This document shows positions 23,308 through 36,559 of a stretch of DNA of 64,000 nt, piece after piece. The notes beneath the pieces were generated by a model. That model was given only the letters and a program-made list of their open reading frames with translations, had not been told where the DNA came from and searched no databases. The position numbers and the translations under genes were made by a program. How positions within the stretch are numbered: the first letter of the stretch is position 1; each line of letters opens with the position of its first letter. This stretch comes from Cyprinodon diabolis (Eukaryota > Chordata > Actinopteri > Cyprinodontiformes > Cyprinodontidae), in the NCBI GenBank assembly GCA_030533445.1, contig CM060065.1:22891974-22955973 (forward strand), read 5' to 3'.

Positions 23308-24554
23308 TATATTGCCAAAAGTATTTGCTCACCTGCCTTGACTCACATATGAGCTTAAGTGACATCCCGTTCCTAATCCATAGGGTTCAATATGACGTCG
23401 GTCCACCCTTTGCAGCTAGAACAGCTTCAACTCTTCTGGGAAGGCTGTCCACAAGGTTTAGGAGTGTGTTTATGGGAATTTTTGACCATTCTTCCAGAAG
23501 CGCATTTGTGAGGTCGCACACTGATGTTGGACGAGAAGGCCTGGCTCTCAGTCTCCGCTCTAATTCATCCCAAAGGTGTTCTATCGGGTTGAGGTCAGGA
23601 CTCTGTGCAGGCCAGTCAAGTTCATCCACACCAGACTCTGTCATCCATGTCTTTATGGACCTTGCTTTGTGCACTGGTGCACAGTCATGTTGGAAGAGGA
23701 AGGGGCCAGCTCCAAACTGTTCCCACAAAGTTGGGAGCATGGAATTGTCCAAAATGTCTTGGTATGCTGAAGCATTCAGAGTTCCTTTCACTGGAACTAA
23801 GGGGCCAAGCCCAGCTCCTGAAAAACAACCCCACACCATAATCCCCCCTCCACCAAACTTTACACTTGGCACAATGCAGTCAGACAAGTACCGTTCTCCT
23901 GGCAACCGCCAAACCCAGACCCGTCCATCAGATTGCCAGATGGAGAAGCGCGATTCGTCACTCCAGAGAACGCGTCTCCACTGCTCTAGAGTCCAGTGGC
24001 GGCGTGCTTTACACCACCGCATCCGACGCTTTGCATTGCACTTGGTTATGTATGGCTTGGATGCAGCTGCTCGACCATGGAAACCCATTCCATGAAGCTC
24101 TCTGCGCACTGTTCTTGAGCTAATCTGAAGGCCACATGAAGTTTGGAGGTCTGTAGTGATTGACTCTGCAGAAAGTTGGCGACCTCTTCGCACTATGCGC
24201 TTCAGCATCCGCTGACCCCGCTCCGTCAGTTTACGTGGCCTACCACTTCGTGGCTGAGTTGCTGTCGTTCCCAAACACTTCCATTTTCTTATAATACAGC
24301 TGACAGTTGACTGTGGAATATTTAGGAGCGAGGAAATTTCACGACTGGATTTGTTGCACAGGTGGCATCCTATCACAGTTCCACGCTGGAATTCACTGAG
24401 CTCCTGAGAGCGACCCATTCTTTCACAAATGTTTGTAAAAACAGTCTGCATGCCTAGGTGCTTGAATTTATACACCTGTGGCCATGGAAGTGATTGGAAC
24501 ACCTGATTCCAATAATTTGGATGGGTGAGCAAATACTTTTGGCAATATAGTGTA
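23303..24554 (-). mobile_element. Complete Tc1-like DNA transposon
   Basis: Inverted repeats of 29 bp lie at 23305-23333 and 24524-24552 and differ at a single position (left starts TACTATATTG; right, reverse complemented, CACTATATTG). TA dinucleotides flank both ends, as expected for Tc1/mariner target duplication. The only gene is an uninterrupted transposase on the minus strand. Total length about 1.25 kb is normal for an autonomous Tc1 element. Confidence 0.95.
23387..24418 (-). CDS. Tc1 transposase, 343 aa, uninterrupted
   Basis: This cut-and-paste transposase binds the inverted repeats and inserts at TA. The first N-terminal helix-turn-helix lies at about residues 1-48 ([20 protein letters not shown] start). 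An AT-hook-like GRPRK is at 59-63 and a second helix-turn-helix at about 64-115. The catalytic domain has Asp154 (LWSDESRF), Asp245 (FQHDCAPVH) and Glu280 ([11 protein letters not shown]), with exactly 34 residues between the last two: a complete DD34E triad. It ends GGPTSY. I chose the ATG at 24418 because it gives the usual family length; the frame stays open upstream into the terminal repeat, so a longer start is possible. No stop or frameshift is present, so it may be active or only recently silenced. Confidence 0.93.
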   Translation of the reverse strand: MGRSQELSEFQRGTVIGCHLCNKSSREISSLLNIPQSTVSCIIRKWKCLGTTATQPRSGRPRKLTERGQRMLKRIVRRGRQLSAESITTDLQTSCGLQISSRTVRRELHGMGFHGRAAASKPYITKCNAKRRMRWCKARRHWTLEQWRRVLWSDESRFSIWQSDGRVWVWRLPGERYLSDCIVPSVKFGGGGIMVWGCFSGAGLGPLVPVKGTLNASAYQDILDNSMLPTLWEQFGAGPFLFQHDCAPVHKARSIKTWMTESGVDELDWPAQSPDLNPIEHLWDELERRLRARPSRPTSVCDLTNALLEEWSKIPINTLLNLVDSLPRRVEAVLAAKGGPTSY

Positions 24555-24676
<122 letters not shown>

Positions 24677-27004
24677 TCATGTTCTTTAAATACGGAGCAA
24701 AATAAAGTACAAATGAAAAACACATTCAGTAGAGTTCACTTTAGACACTCATTTAAGCCCCCCTTTCACTTATTATGCAACTCCGTATTACAATACTGAC
24801 TCCTTGTGATGGTTGAATAGACTGATTAGAAGCTGACTTCAGAATCGTTATTTGCCCCTTGACTGGACTGAAGACACTCCACACATAATGATTAAATAAT
24901 TTGGAGCTACATAACTCATCTGTTTGAAAATCAAGACACACAAATGCATAATAAAAATGAACCCTTTGTGAACATCATTTACCACTTATGCATTCCTCAT
25001 TCTGTGACAGAAATGGCAAGAAGCTGTTTCAGAATTAATCTGAATTGCATGTCTTAATTTAAAAGTTCTGCGTAGATGTAAACAAGGCTCTCAACATGCT
25101 GATGTGAACTTTGCAGAGTTTGTTAATGTAATATTGTGTTCATTTTACTGCGTGTACCTTTTTAACAATTTCTAGAGATACATGCTTGCATCTAAGCTTG
25201 AATTCTATGAAAAACTTTTTCCCATCACTTGTCTGTTTTGTTCACTTCCTACTTCTCCTTATTTGGTATTGCAGTATTTCCATTACTCCTCTTGGAATTG
25301 GTTTCTATTTTAGGGCATATCCCTCTCATCCTCTCCCTGTCTCTCCGCTACAGTTTCACTCTTCACTGTCAGTTTTTTTTTCAGTCTCTTTGTTTTTCTA
25401 CCCTTCTAGATTTCCCTTAATTGCGAAATCATTCAAGGTTTATAGTCATCTTAATTGACTTTCAAGCAAGGAGAAATGTGAAAATAACCCTCTAAGTCAC
25501 AAATGGGATTCAGCAGATCAAGAGTGCTTATTGCTTAGAGCATCTGAATAAATGTGGCTTTTATTAAAGAGTTTTAATTCAAAAGACAACAAACATATAG
25601 CTTCTCAACAGACAAGTAGATACAGGAAGCCATTGTGAGGAAATGACTGTCTTTTAGCACCAGCCATTTTTCAAATGTAAAACAAATATGTCATATGTGT
25701 GTCACTTGCTTGGCTGACAAAATTTAATCAACCAGTGCCTGATGTCACCATCTATCCCAGCAGATGTTTTGACTTTTCATGATGCCAAGTTTTTATAACA
25801 TGACTGTGGAACCCATGATACCACTACACTAAAACTAGCTTAGTAGCCTAGCTACTGTATAGTTCTCTTTTGCACACTCAAATGCTGATACGATGGCTTT
25901 TATTATGAAAGTGATATCATTTTCAGCTTTTGCATCTCTCACAGTTATTTAACCCCGAAGAAAATTGAAGAATATATCATTTTTTATGTATTTTTTATTC
26001 CTTTATTATTATGAGGCTCTAGTGGCCTTTATTTTTATTATAGTATTTTAGAAAGTAGTTAGACAGGAAATGGGAGTAGAGGGAGAGGAAGTGGTTAACC
26101 CCTTCACCAGTTGGCACCCATTCTGGTCAAACTAATTGGTTATCAGTGGTTGTGTAAAACTGTAGCTTGTTGCGCAATAATAATTATTTTTATTTATGTA
26201 GTATGAGTTTTTTCATTTCTATTTTCAGATTTTATCTATACTGTATGGTATATTAAAAACTAAATTTTCCTGTCTTATTTAATTTTCTGTTTAGCCTTGA
26301 AAGGTAAGGAAGAAGGACATTTCTTGGAGAAGCTTATTTTTGTTATTATGCTTGTTATTTGAATATTTAGCTCTACCACTACATGGACTGAAGGAAAACC
26401 ACTGGTTTTCACTTAGAGCTGTATTGTTCAAATGAATAGTCAAAGGTCTTATCTTACAAGAAGCAACATCTAAATTTCTCACTTAAATGAGATTGTTGTA
26501 TATAAAAGAAATACTGCAGAAGCATAGAAGTTGTGTATTTGTTGTCAACGCTATGTTGTTATCATACCCAGCCTGTCTTTGTGACAGATCATTCCACTCT
26601 GGAAAGTTTTTAACTGAAAAAAAAACTTTCTCTAAATTGGCTACCTAGCCCCTCTCACAATAACATTTAGTACCCAGCAATGTGAATTTAAGATTTTCAA
26701 CTTCTGTAAAATGTAGATTGTTCTCTCTGTGTGTCCCCTCCATCTATCCTATTGGAAACCAGACCTTTGTCAACAATTCTGCTTTTAGGGAAAGCCTGTG
26801 GTTTTAATTAAGTGTATCTAGTAGTAGAGCAAATAATTACAATAACAAACACTAAAATGTGACCAAAAGCAAGACTCTCCAAATATTTCCCCCCTTACCT
26901 AATACTGCAACACAACAAAAAGATTTCCTGGATGAGAAATGCACAGACATTATTTTCATACATATTAGGAGGTGTTATTTGTTCACATTGTATGGGATGG
27001 TTCA

Positions 27005-27080
27005 GACTTTTCTATCTTAGGAAAACCAGCTGATTGCATCGACTCATTGACTCTTCAGCAATCCCTGACACTCAAGGCTG
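27005..27080 (+). repeat. Dispersed fish repeat fragment (same family as 43545)
   Basis: GGAAAACCAGCTGATTGCAT followed by CGACTCATTGACTCTTCAGC matches, in reverse complement, a stretch of the copy at 49815-50035. It is partial, with no ends. Confidence 0.55.
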
Positions 27081-28361
27081 TAAAAAAGAAAAAAAACTAA
27101 CTTATAGGTGTACTACACCGTTTTAAAATACAAAATTAACACAAAAACACAAAATTAAAATAACTCTTTTTTTTCCAGTTGCCTTTCAGGAAGTCCATGA
27201 AGGCTTTGGTATACAAACTGCTGCTAATAAAAACAAACTGCATTTAGCAACTGAAAATAGATCATATCTTATTAAAATTTACATGCATGGGTACCATCAG
27301 TATGTAGAGTATTGTAATCCTCATATGATTGATTGGTAACAGCAAAAAGGGATTGACTACTTAATTATATTCATGCATTCAAAATCATATGCATGCATTT
27401 AAAATCATGTAAGTCTCAATCAACAGAACTTTATATTTTTCAATCTTAAGTTTGAAAAAAATCTGCCTGGATGATGAATTTCTTTGTCATGTAAAAGAAA
27501 ATTTCAAGCAAATAAGTTCAGTTAATTCCTTTTTTGTGTGCATGTGTCCTGTTTTGGTAATATAGCTTGAGAAATAGATGATCCGATATAGATGATAGCC
27601 TAACCGATTTGCTTTAACAAGTAGACCATGATGGCTATTGCCATAAGGTTCTGCTGGGTACTTGTATGTGAAACTGAAAATTGAAAATGATTGGGGGAAT
27701 AAAATTGTATATAACACACACAGAGATGGGACGGGAGTTGAGAACGAAAGAGAGGATAAGAACTAAGTGGAGAGAGAGAGATAGAGAAAGAAAAGAGCAC
27801 ATGTAAAGAGAGAAAATAAAACAAAACATCAAAAATATTCAACACAGAAGATATATTGCAACTACTAAAAGTCTACTTCCACCCTTATGTGAGATGAGAG
27901 GAACAGAAATTAGAGAACATAACAGCAGCAACGCAATACAACAACCAAATAAATTTCAAGACAAATATTCAATAGCAGCAGGTATTCCTTAGATATAACC
28001 AAAGTCCTGCGGTATGTGTGCATGGGCATTCTCGTCTATAAAAGATGTACAAAGCCTCTTCAGAAGGAAAATGTGCTCAATAGCAGGTGTGAGTGGCCCC
28101 GGACTTGCCCTACAGGGCCCATGACAGATAAAGAGGCGATCTTGGTCCATATATCCAGAAGAACCCCAGATCACTGGGACAAAAGAATGGCAGACATAGG
28201 GATGGCCGCGTCCACCAGAGAAGGGCAGACGAGAGCACCCACAGACCTCCTAGAAATAGTCATTTCCACAGCAGGGACATTTTGGACAGAAAAATAAACG
28301 ACTTAACCTCAAGTGGCCAACTTTAGGTCAGTTAGCTCTGGTGCCCTTAAACTGCTGTTAA

Positions 28362-28393
<32 letters not shown>
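28362..28393 (+). repeat. G homopolymer, about 32 bases
   Basis: An uninterrupted G run. It could form quadruplex structures, and its true length is uncertain because sequencing of such runs is error-prone. Confidence 0.85.
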
Positions 28394-28396
<3 letters not shown>

Positions 28397-28654
28397 CAGT
28401 TTGGTCCAACATCATAATGGGGTTTAACAGAGCATTGACCTTGACACTAGAAGATTATTTTCTTTGATTTTGTTTCCTAAAGAAATTGTATTCAACAGTC
28501 ACTGTCAGACAGTAAAATTGGTCTATCTTTATATGAAAGGTTATTTTTTTGAGGTTTTCTAGATAATATAAGTTTCAGCAGAAGCACAGCTTCAACATTT
28601 CTACATTTCAGCCAGTGCCGTGTTTAAATCATGGTCCCTCCAAAAAGGACATAT

Positions 28655-28795
28655 AATTTAGTCCAATTAAGTTTATTCATGTAAACCCAATTCACAATAC
28701 ATGTCCTCCCAAAGAGACAATTCAATCAAAACATACAGGCAGATTGGTTAAAAGTTTCCTGAGGAAATCCAGCTGATAGCATCAAGTTACAGACT
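28655..28795 (+). repeat. Dispersed fish repeat fragment (same family as 43545)
   Basis: The series AAGTTTATTCATGTAAACCC, CAGATTGGTTAAAAGTTTCC and CCAGCTGATAGCATCAAG parallels 43545-43830 and the reverse complement of 49815-50035. No coding capacity. Confidence 0.6.
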
Positions 28796-29174
28796 AAATG
28801 AAAAGTCCTCAAAAAAATAACACCAAGGTTTTTAACATTAATATCTGACAACAATTTATTGACATCAAAATGAAGTAACTCACTAATCAGCTGCTTTATG
28901 TCACAGATAGCTGAGTGTCGTCAGTCTACCAGTGAAAAAAAGTAAAAATATCTTAAAATATGTGTATTTGCCCTTAAGGTGAGCTGTTGAATAAGATGAT
29001 CTGCTAATGGATTAAGATCTGTAGATATTAAGTTATGGAAATAAGGAAGTAGAGGTGTTTTTCTTTCATTTGTTTTGTTTTTTATTTATTCAAACATAGA
29101 TCCTCGTATTCCATTGGCAAATTCTAATACTTTTTATGCTAAAAAAAATTGGAAAACACACATGGGAGCGAGCT

Positions 29175-29380
29175 ACATTTTAGCAACACCTGCCTTGGAA
29201 CTCACTGAAAAAAATGTGGCTGCCGCACACTGGCACCACCAGGCCCTCTGACCACCATCAGTAGGCAATGCGAGTGAAGTGTCTTGCCCAAGGACACAAT
29301 GACATTGAAAGACAGAGATGGAGTGTAACCTCACGACCCTTCGGTTGCAGGGCAAACTCCTGCATCCAATGCCACTGTTG
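29175..29380 (+). repeat. Dispersed fish repeat fragment
   Basis: GTGAAGTGTCTTGCCCAAGG followed by ACACAATGAC and a later TTCGGTTGCAGGGCAAACTC resembles, from memory, the end of a very common teleost repeat. No target duplication was found. Confidence 0.5.
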
Positions 29381-31261
29381 TGTGTTGTTTATGATAAAAA
29401 CAATAAAACAACTCACACCTTAAATATTTCAAGCCTGGCCTAAGCCTGCCAGTGTCCCCTGAATATTTTTACAGATGTGACATTGATTATTTAATATATT
29501 CTGAAAAGGGTGTCTGGGATAATTTTTTTTATCATGACCTCTCTTAGAAAAGAGAATATAATACTTTTGCCATTTCATTATTCAAAGCATATTGTTCAAC
29601 ATAATTTGATTATGCAGCTCCATAACTGTACACAAATCAAGTAAATTTATATTAGTAAACAATGTAGAGCAGTTTCAGTAGCAAGAGAATAGTTTAGCTG
29701 CAATAACTCTGCATAACATAACAAATATCTCAATTAAAATTGTTCAAAGGAGATTGGAAATTAATAATTAAAAAATAATCTGTAACAGTAAAAGAGCAGA
29801 TGTTTTATAGCTGTAGAGGTGTGGGCAATAAAGATTGTAACATCATTTATGCAGAAATGAAATAAGTATAAAACATATGTGCAATGTAGACATCATTGTG
29901 TTTAAGCAGGCTCAGGTCTGTTCATTATTTGTGTTTTAAGTGTAGTGTTCATTGTCCAAAACAGCTAGAGGAGGAACTACAGTTCGATCCTGTTTGTATG
30001 TCTTTGTGGACAGCTTTGTATCTCCTCCCAGATTGCAGCAGTTCAACTATGTGGCATGGATGAGTAGGGTCCTTGCAGGTTATTTTAGCTTTCCTGAAAC
30101 ATTGTGTTTCATAGATATCCTCCAGGTTTTTGAGTTGAATTCATGCAAATCTTTGCACTGGAGACAATGTGCTTAAAGGCCTTACTTTTGCCTCCACTTC
30201 AGATTATACACTTTTTTTGTCCTATTTTTTTAGAAAACCTACCAAAAAACATTTGTTATTCAATCATCAGCATGTGTTCTGTTATTCTATTCGTTAAAAG
30301 AACACAAAAGTTTCAAATAAAGCCTAAGGAAAGTCTCTCATGTACTGTAATATACATACATGTATCCAGGCTCATGTGTATGCATATATGAGTCTTGTAT
30401 TTCCTTCATAAACCATTGCTTTATGCCTCTGGGTGCTTTTCCTTCTAGCCTGCGTCAGGGTTAAGGCCAAGTTAATACAGAAAAGCTCTGCTAACGCAGC
30501 TCAAGTCCAGGCCGTAAATCCTCCCTCACAGCTTTAGCTCCAGACAGAGCTGTTTAGCACGGTTTTACAGTCATCAGGCAGGGTGTGATTGAAGGGAGGA
30601 TAAGGAGTGAAGCACCATTAAGGGAGCGTAAGAGAAGGAGACCAATAATTAGAGAACAGAATTAAAGAGCAGTGATTGAAGGCGGTGGTGAGATGGAGTG
30701 ATGTGAGGGCCGAGGGTGGGAAAAAGATAAATTGACAGGGGGGGTGAGGAACTGCTGAGTTTTGGAGCGCAAAGGTAAAAAGGGGGGAGTGGGAGGAGCA
30801 GAAGGGACCTTAGAGAAAGATGGATGGAAGCAAAAGCCATCAAGGCAAGATGTTAGAAGTAGGTCAAAGCTAATTAGAGAGAACGATAATGTCCAGAAAG
30901 AGTTTAGTGTTGCAGATGGAGGCTCCAGCTAAGGGATACTAATACTTCAGCCTGAACTCACATTCAGTGAAGCAGGGTTTGGTTCTGACACAATTATGAT
31001 GGAAGTTAAATGAAATTTTCCCCCTGCATTAACACTAACACAGGTTATAAAAAGACACAAAGGCTGTCCAAGGTTCATAATGTTTTTCTTCTCTTTTCTT
31101 ACCTCCTTTATCTTTTTTTTTTTTTATGAAGACATTTCTGATACAACCACTGACATCCTCCCACTTTCATGTTGCACCTTCTTTGTCCATTTTCTGTCTA
31201 ATTCTAAGCTCTGCCCTGTTGCGTCCATCTGCTTCTTTCCCGTTTCTGTGTTTCCACACAG

Positions 31262-31609
31262 TTTTGGGGACACCTCCCTCTCATCCGCCTCCACCCTGGA
31301 GCACATCCCATCCTCGGCAGTCGCTCGCCCCCGCCCTCTGGTACGCCAGCAGAGCCTTCAACAGCCTCTCACTCACCGGCCCCCTCCAGGTCCCAACGAC
31401 CCACCGGTAACCTCACAGAGTCTGGGCCAGCTGCACACAGGTCCAGGGGGCGGGGGCCACCGTGGGGGCCCGCGGGGGGTCCGGGGGAGTCCGGCTGGAG
31501 CTTCCAGGCATAGAGGTACTGGGGCTGGACGATCACGGTCAAATCCAGGAAGCTGGGACCATATGATGGAGCAGATACGCCACAGAGGTCTGGACGTCAA
31601 GTCATTCCT
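31262..31609 (+). CDS. Host gene, exon 4 of 5 recognised
   Basis: This 348-nt exon is phase 2 to phase 2, with acceptor CCACACAG and donor CCT|GTAAGT. It gives 116 codons, strongly GC-rich. It starts FGDTSLSSASTLEHIPSSAV, then Arg/Pro/Gln-rich sequence (RPRPLVRQQSLQQPL) and a Gly/Arg/Ser-rich low-complexity block. It ends in an ordered-looking helix, SWDHMMEQIRHRGLDVKSFL. The Gly/Arg block could be species-specific expansion. No motif identifies the protein. A disordered linker leading into a helical region is inferred. Confidence 0.85.
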
Positions 31610-34199
31610 GTAAGTCTCATGAAGTTCTCTGCTGTGGAAGATCTTAAAGTGCATGATATGCTTATGTACTATGCTCCCTACCTGCTTTAGTATATCAAAC
31701 TAAAGAATAAATACAATGATCTTTAAACTAATATTCAATTAATTTGTAAAAAAGAAAATAAACAAAAATGTGGGGCAAAATTATTTGTTTTTCTCTTCTG
31801 ATTCTTCTGATAAATTTCTCTTCAGTAATGTAGTTTTCATAAGTCTGGGTGATGTTCCACAATATATTTTAGAGTTCTTTTGTAAATATTAGTACTACAT
31901 ATGTTGGTGAAAAAAGCTTCCTTTGTTAATTTATTCACTTCTAACCTTGTTGAACTGAGAATCAGATCAGCAGTAGTGAATTACTGGTTGTCTGTTTTTG
32001 TATGTGTTTTTGATTTTTAATTAACTTCTACTAAAATGGGGTTTTGAACAAACTTAAGTATCCTGTTGGCAATTAATGTTTCCAATTGTTTCTTCAGGAT
32101 TTAAAGAATGAATGTGAAAAAATGAATGTAAAAATGTCCCGAAAAATTTGTCTCATGCATATCTCATTAACAAGGAGAATACAAAATCAACTAAAGATAG
32201 TATACATCTAACTATTATTTATGCATTGTCATTTTTCCATTGCACATCTTTCTTAATACCAATTGGTGCATAGTTAATGTATGGGAGTAATTTTTTTTGG
32301 GACGGATCAGGTGAGACATACTATAGGCAACCTTAGTGATGCTGTAGAAAGAGTGTGTTCAGGAATTCAACCTCTCGCTACACAGAAGATGGTCTCTGTA
32401 CAGAAAAAAAATAACTGAAGCTCCTTATACTGTATGCTATAACTGAAAAACTTTTGTTATGTTTCCAGCATTTTTTAATGATGCATTCATAACTCGGCAG
32501 TAAGAAACAGAACCTCGACTTTTCTGGATTCACATTTTCCTAACATTTGTATGAATACTACAAAAACTAAGAAAGAAAATTATATCTACTCAGTGAAGGA
32601 CTTACACTAACAGCATGTAATCATATAATTGCATATGATTTCAGACCCAGGAGATGAATAATGACTATGAATGTGAGTATGCCACATCTTAGTTTAAAAT
32701 TACACAATAATTGACATATCAGAGCAAAAGAAAGGGTTGATTTAATATGGAAATAAGCACTTTTGTGCCTTTTAGTGACATGTGTGTTTTTATGCTGATC
32801 ATGGGACATCTGGCATAAAACATCATCACACTATATATGTATCACATGCTTGGATTGCTAGAGGGATGTTATTTCCATTATTTACAATCTTTTACAGTTT
32901 TGGAACTATATTAACATATTAGGTTGTTAAAGCTCTAAAGCGCCTTGCAGTATTATTATTATAATAATTGTTTATCTGTAGTAAATACGTATTTAAATAA
33001 ACTTAAGTAAATACACTGGTTAAGTGAAACATATTTTCTTTCTTCCTTTAGCAAATTATACAATATGAACTATGGATTTTAACTATTCCTTCCCATTGAT
33101 TAGTTAGGTTTACAGAGCAAACTGAAATTCTTCCAAAGTTGTCTAATTAGTAAATAGACTCTACCAGTATGCAATTTAAAGTCAATATACTTGTAGATAT
33201 TCTGCGTAGGCCCTGAGAAGATCAGTCAAAATATCTGCATTCTAAAAAAAAAAAAAGACAAAAAACATGCAAAAATGATCAGCTTTAAATAAGGCTTGCT
33301 CCTTACAGAAAGCTAACTTACTGACATAACTAGTACAGCATTGTTCAGAGAAGTAAAAAAGACGCCATCGTAAATTTGGAGGAGCAGCAACTCATGTAAA
33401 AGATTCTAATGGCATGAGAACTATTAGTTTTGTACTGGCTAGATCCTGGATTTTGCAGCAAGAAAACAAATGTAAGGGGAAACAATGTGGTAGACAGTGT
33501 TAAGAGAAGATCCAAATAGTGTTTATTGGTCTACATGCAAAATGCCATGTTAGTTGTAATTGTCCTGTGAACAAAGTATTCAACTATACAGTCCAGTTAA
33601 ATAAACGGAGATTGATAGATTTACTCTGTTGGTACTTTACTTATTTACGTATTTACTTTGCAAGGCAAATTGAGAACAAGACATCCGCAATGTCACACAT
33701 GTATGATGTTCTGCCCTGTTCGGATGTAGAGAGAGTTTCTCTCCCTTACTTACAATTATGGAAAGTAGTCGGAGTCAAAAGAAGTTACATGCTCTTTGGT
33801 TAAACAGTGACATGTTATGAATAAACCTTGAGAAAGGATCACATTTTAATGGGAATAAGTAATACTTGTCCCAAACACTTCTCACTCAAACATTTTGTGG
33901 CATTGCAGGTGAAACAGACTGAATAAAAACATTTTTCAGTAAGTAAATAGCATAATTCGATATATGAAAGACGTAAATAGATAGCTACATTTTCTGACCA
34001 CAGACGTAGCAAGCAACATTTAACAACCGTTAAATATGGTGTTGTCAGCATTATGTTGTGGGCATTCTTTTCATTAGCAAGAAAACTAGTCAGAATTAAT
34101 GGTGAGGTGGATTCAAACATGAAAGATGCTGGTGGAGGATGCAGAAGACTTGAGTTTGAGACAAAGGTCCTAAAAATTCAGAAATAAAACGATTTAAAC

Positions 34200-35935
34200 C
34201 ATCTAACCAGAGATACAATTAAATGACCCCATTAGGTCATTTTGAATATCTGGTAATGCCTTTTGATCTCACAAATGCACCTGCAGTTTTCCAGTCCTTT
34301 ATGAATGACGCCCTTAGAGATTTTTTAAATCAGTTTGTATTCGTATACCTTGATGACTTTCTGATTTTCTCCAGGACCTTATCCAACAATGAGATCTGTG
34401 TGAGTCAAGTTCTCTAAAGTCTTCTAGAGAACCAACTCTTTGTCAAACCTGAGAAGGGTGTGTTGCATGCCAAATCAATCACCCTTTTATGACACATTCT
34501 CAAGAGTGGGCCAGTGACGAGCTATTCTCAATTGACCTACTTCATCAACTCGCAAGCAGCTACGTTTTATAGAAATCGCCAACTTCTACCACAGATTCAT
34601 TAAAAAACACTGTCAAACTATTCTATCCCTCACTAGCCTTACCTCCTCCAAAGAAACTTGTATTTGGTCTCCTGATGCTTCTTAACCCAGCATTTGTCTA
34701 AATCAGAACAAAACTACAATGGGGGCACCTGAGAACTCTTAATCATAAAATGGCTTTTGAAGAGTGCCGCCCGTGGTTGGAGGGAGCGGACTTCCTCCAA
34801 GAACTAAAACATCTGAAACCTAGACAGTCATGTTGGTCTCTGTTCTTTTCCTGTTTTAACTTCAACTAAAAACACCAAACACAATGCCCTTTCTGTGCAC
34901 AACTGAGTAGGAACCTAATATCTCAAGTGTCATTAATCCTCCCTTCATTGTGCAGGCCTTATCGTAGGAAATAAAGGATCAGGTCCTGGAAGCTCAGCGG
35001 TCCGTACTGGACCCTTGCACTGGACCTCCGAACCAGGTTTATGTTCCTGGTTCCATTAGGTCCTGCCTCATTCACTGGGTCTACTTGGAAAATTCTCCTG
35101 CAATCCTGGAATCACCAAACTCTTGCACTCACTAATTAAAATTTCTGGTCTCCTACAATATATAAGGAAGCTATGTTCTACCCTCTACAGTATGTGTTTG
35201 CAACAAAGCTAGTCACCAGCCTCCCAGTGGTCTTCTTCAACCAATGTCTATCCATAACCTTCCATGGGATATTATTGCCTCAGATTTTGTTGCTGGACTA
35301 CCAACATCTAAGGATTTTGCCACCATCCTCGCTATAATCGACCGCTTCCCCAAAGCCTGCCACCTCATCCCTCTTCGTTGACTCCCACCCTCCCTTGAGA
35401 CAGCTCAGCTCTTCACTTAGCCAAGAGTGCTCACAGTTCAGGATTTCATTCCCAAACAAATGGTCAATCCGAACACATAAACCAGAAGCTTGAGGCCTCC
35501 CTCCACTGCCTCTATTCATTATCCCCAATCATCATGGAGTACTCAGCTGCCTTGGGTCGAATATGGACATAATTGTGACACTTCCTTTGCTACTGGTCTA
35601 TCTCGATTTGAATTCCCTCTAGGATGCCAACCTCCCCTGTTTCCATCTGACAAGATGGACATTTTAGTAACCTCTGTCAAATACCACATTCAGCCCTGCA
35701 GATAGGTCTTGAAACTGACAGTTTCTGCCTTTAACTGGTCTGTGGATACAAATCCAGCTAATCAGAGAAGCTTCCCTGCTCCCCAGTACTCACCTGGAGT
35801 AAAACTTTGGCTATCAACTCGTGACACTAACATAATGGGTTGGCTCATCGTTGACAAAGAGGTGTTGAGCAACCGGACAATTCCAGACAAGTTTTTTGGG
35901 GGCAACAGCCTTGGTATTTTTGGAAAGTCTTAGGA
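34200..35935 (+). pseudogene. Ty3/gypsy pol remnant: RT, RNase H region and integrase
   Basis: RT begins at [20 protein letters not shown] with the catalytic YLDD (in [12 protein letters not shown]) inside 34223-34417. Downstream, in shifting frames with many stops, come the RNase H region and integrase sequence around 35270-35700 with IPNHHGVLS-type target-core similarity. Near 35750-35930 lies an integrase tail. There is no LTR, gag or protease, and the 5' boundary is abrupt near 34200. It covers the part missing from the element at 2546 and belongs to the same broad group, but it is far more decayed. Confidence 0.82.
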
Positions 35936-36559
35936 AAAAGGCATATATTATAAGTTCTCATTTCATTGGGACTTGCTGATCAATTTGTATGAGGTCAGTG
36001 GGATGATAAAAAAGTTCTTGTTAGGCAGGTCCTCCGTCATAGAAGAGATTTATCTAGATTAGAGTATTGTTATACTGTCTTGATTGTGCATGGTGCGTAA
36101 AAGTCAGAAATTAAGCATTTAAAGGTTGTTTCTATGCATGTTTGTGTTTAAAAAGGTTACAATAAAGAACATATGCTAGTTATAAAAAGATTACACCTTT
36201 AAGAATTTCCTAGTGTGATGTTGTAATATCATCCAAATGTTTACTATTGACAGGGGCTGGGAACAAAGGATAATTTCTCTCAAGCGGTTTTTGAGGATGA
36301 TGAGGATTTGCTAACCAGGCTTCATTAGTTTTGTTGATTCTGAGAAGACTGACGACCAACACCCCTGTGGTATTCTGTTGGGAGAACTTCTGCGTATTTG
36401 TAGTGCTTAACCCACTCACTGATTTTTTTTTTCTGCTTTTGTTGTTTCTGTCAAACGTTATTGATTTAGTGGAACAAATTTTGATATTGGACAAAAATAT
36501 AGTCCGAGTACATACAAAAGGCATATTTTTATGATTTTATTGACAAATTCTTTCCAAAT

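Noticed and set aside
23325..24095. 256-codon plus-strand ORF inside the Tc1 element
   Set aside because: It is antisense to the transposase. Its length comes from the coding constraint of the real gene.
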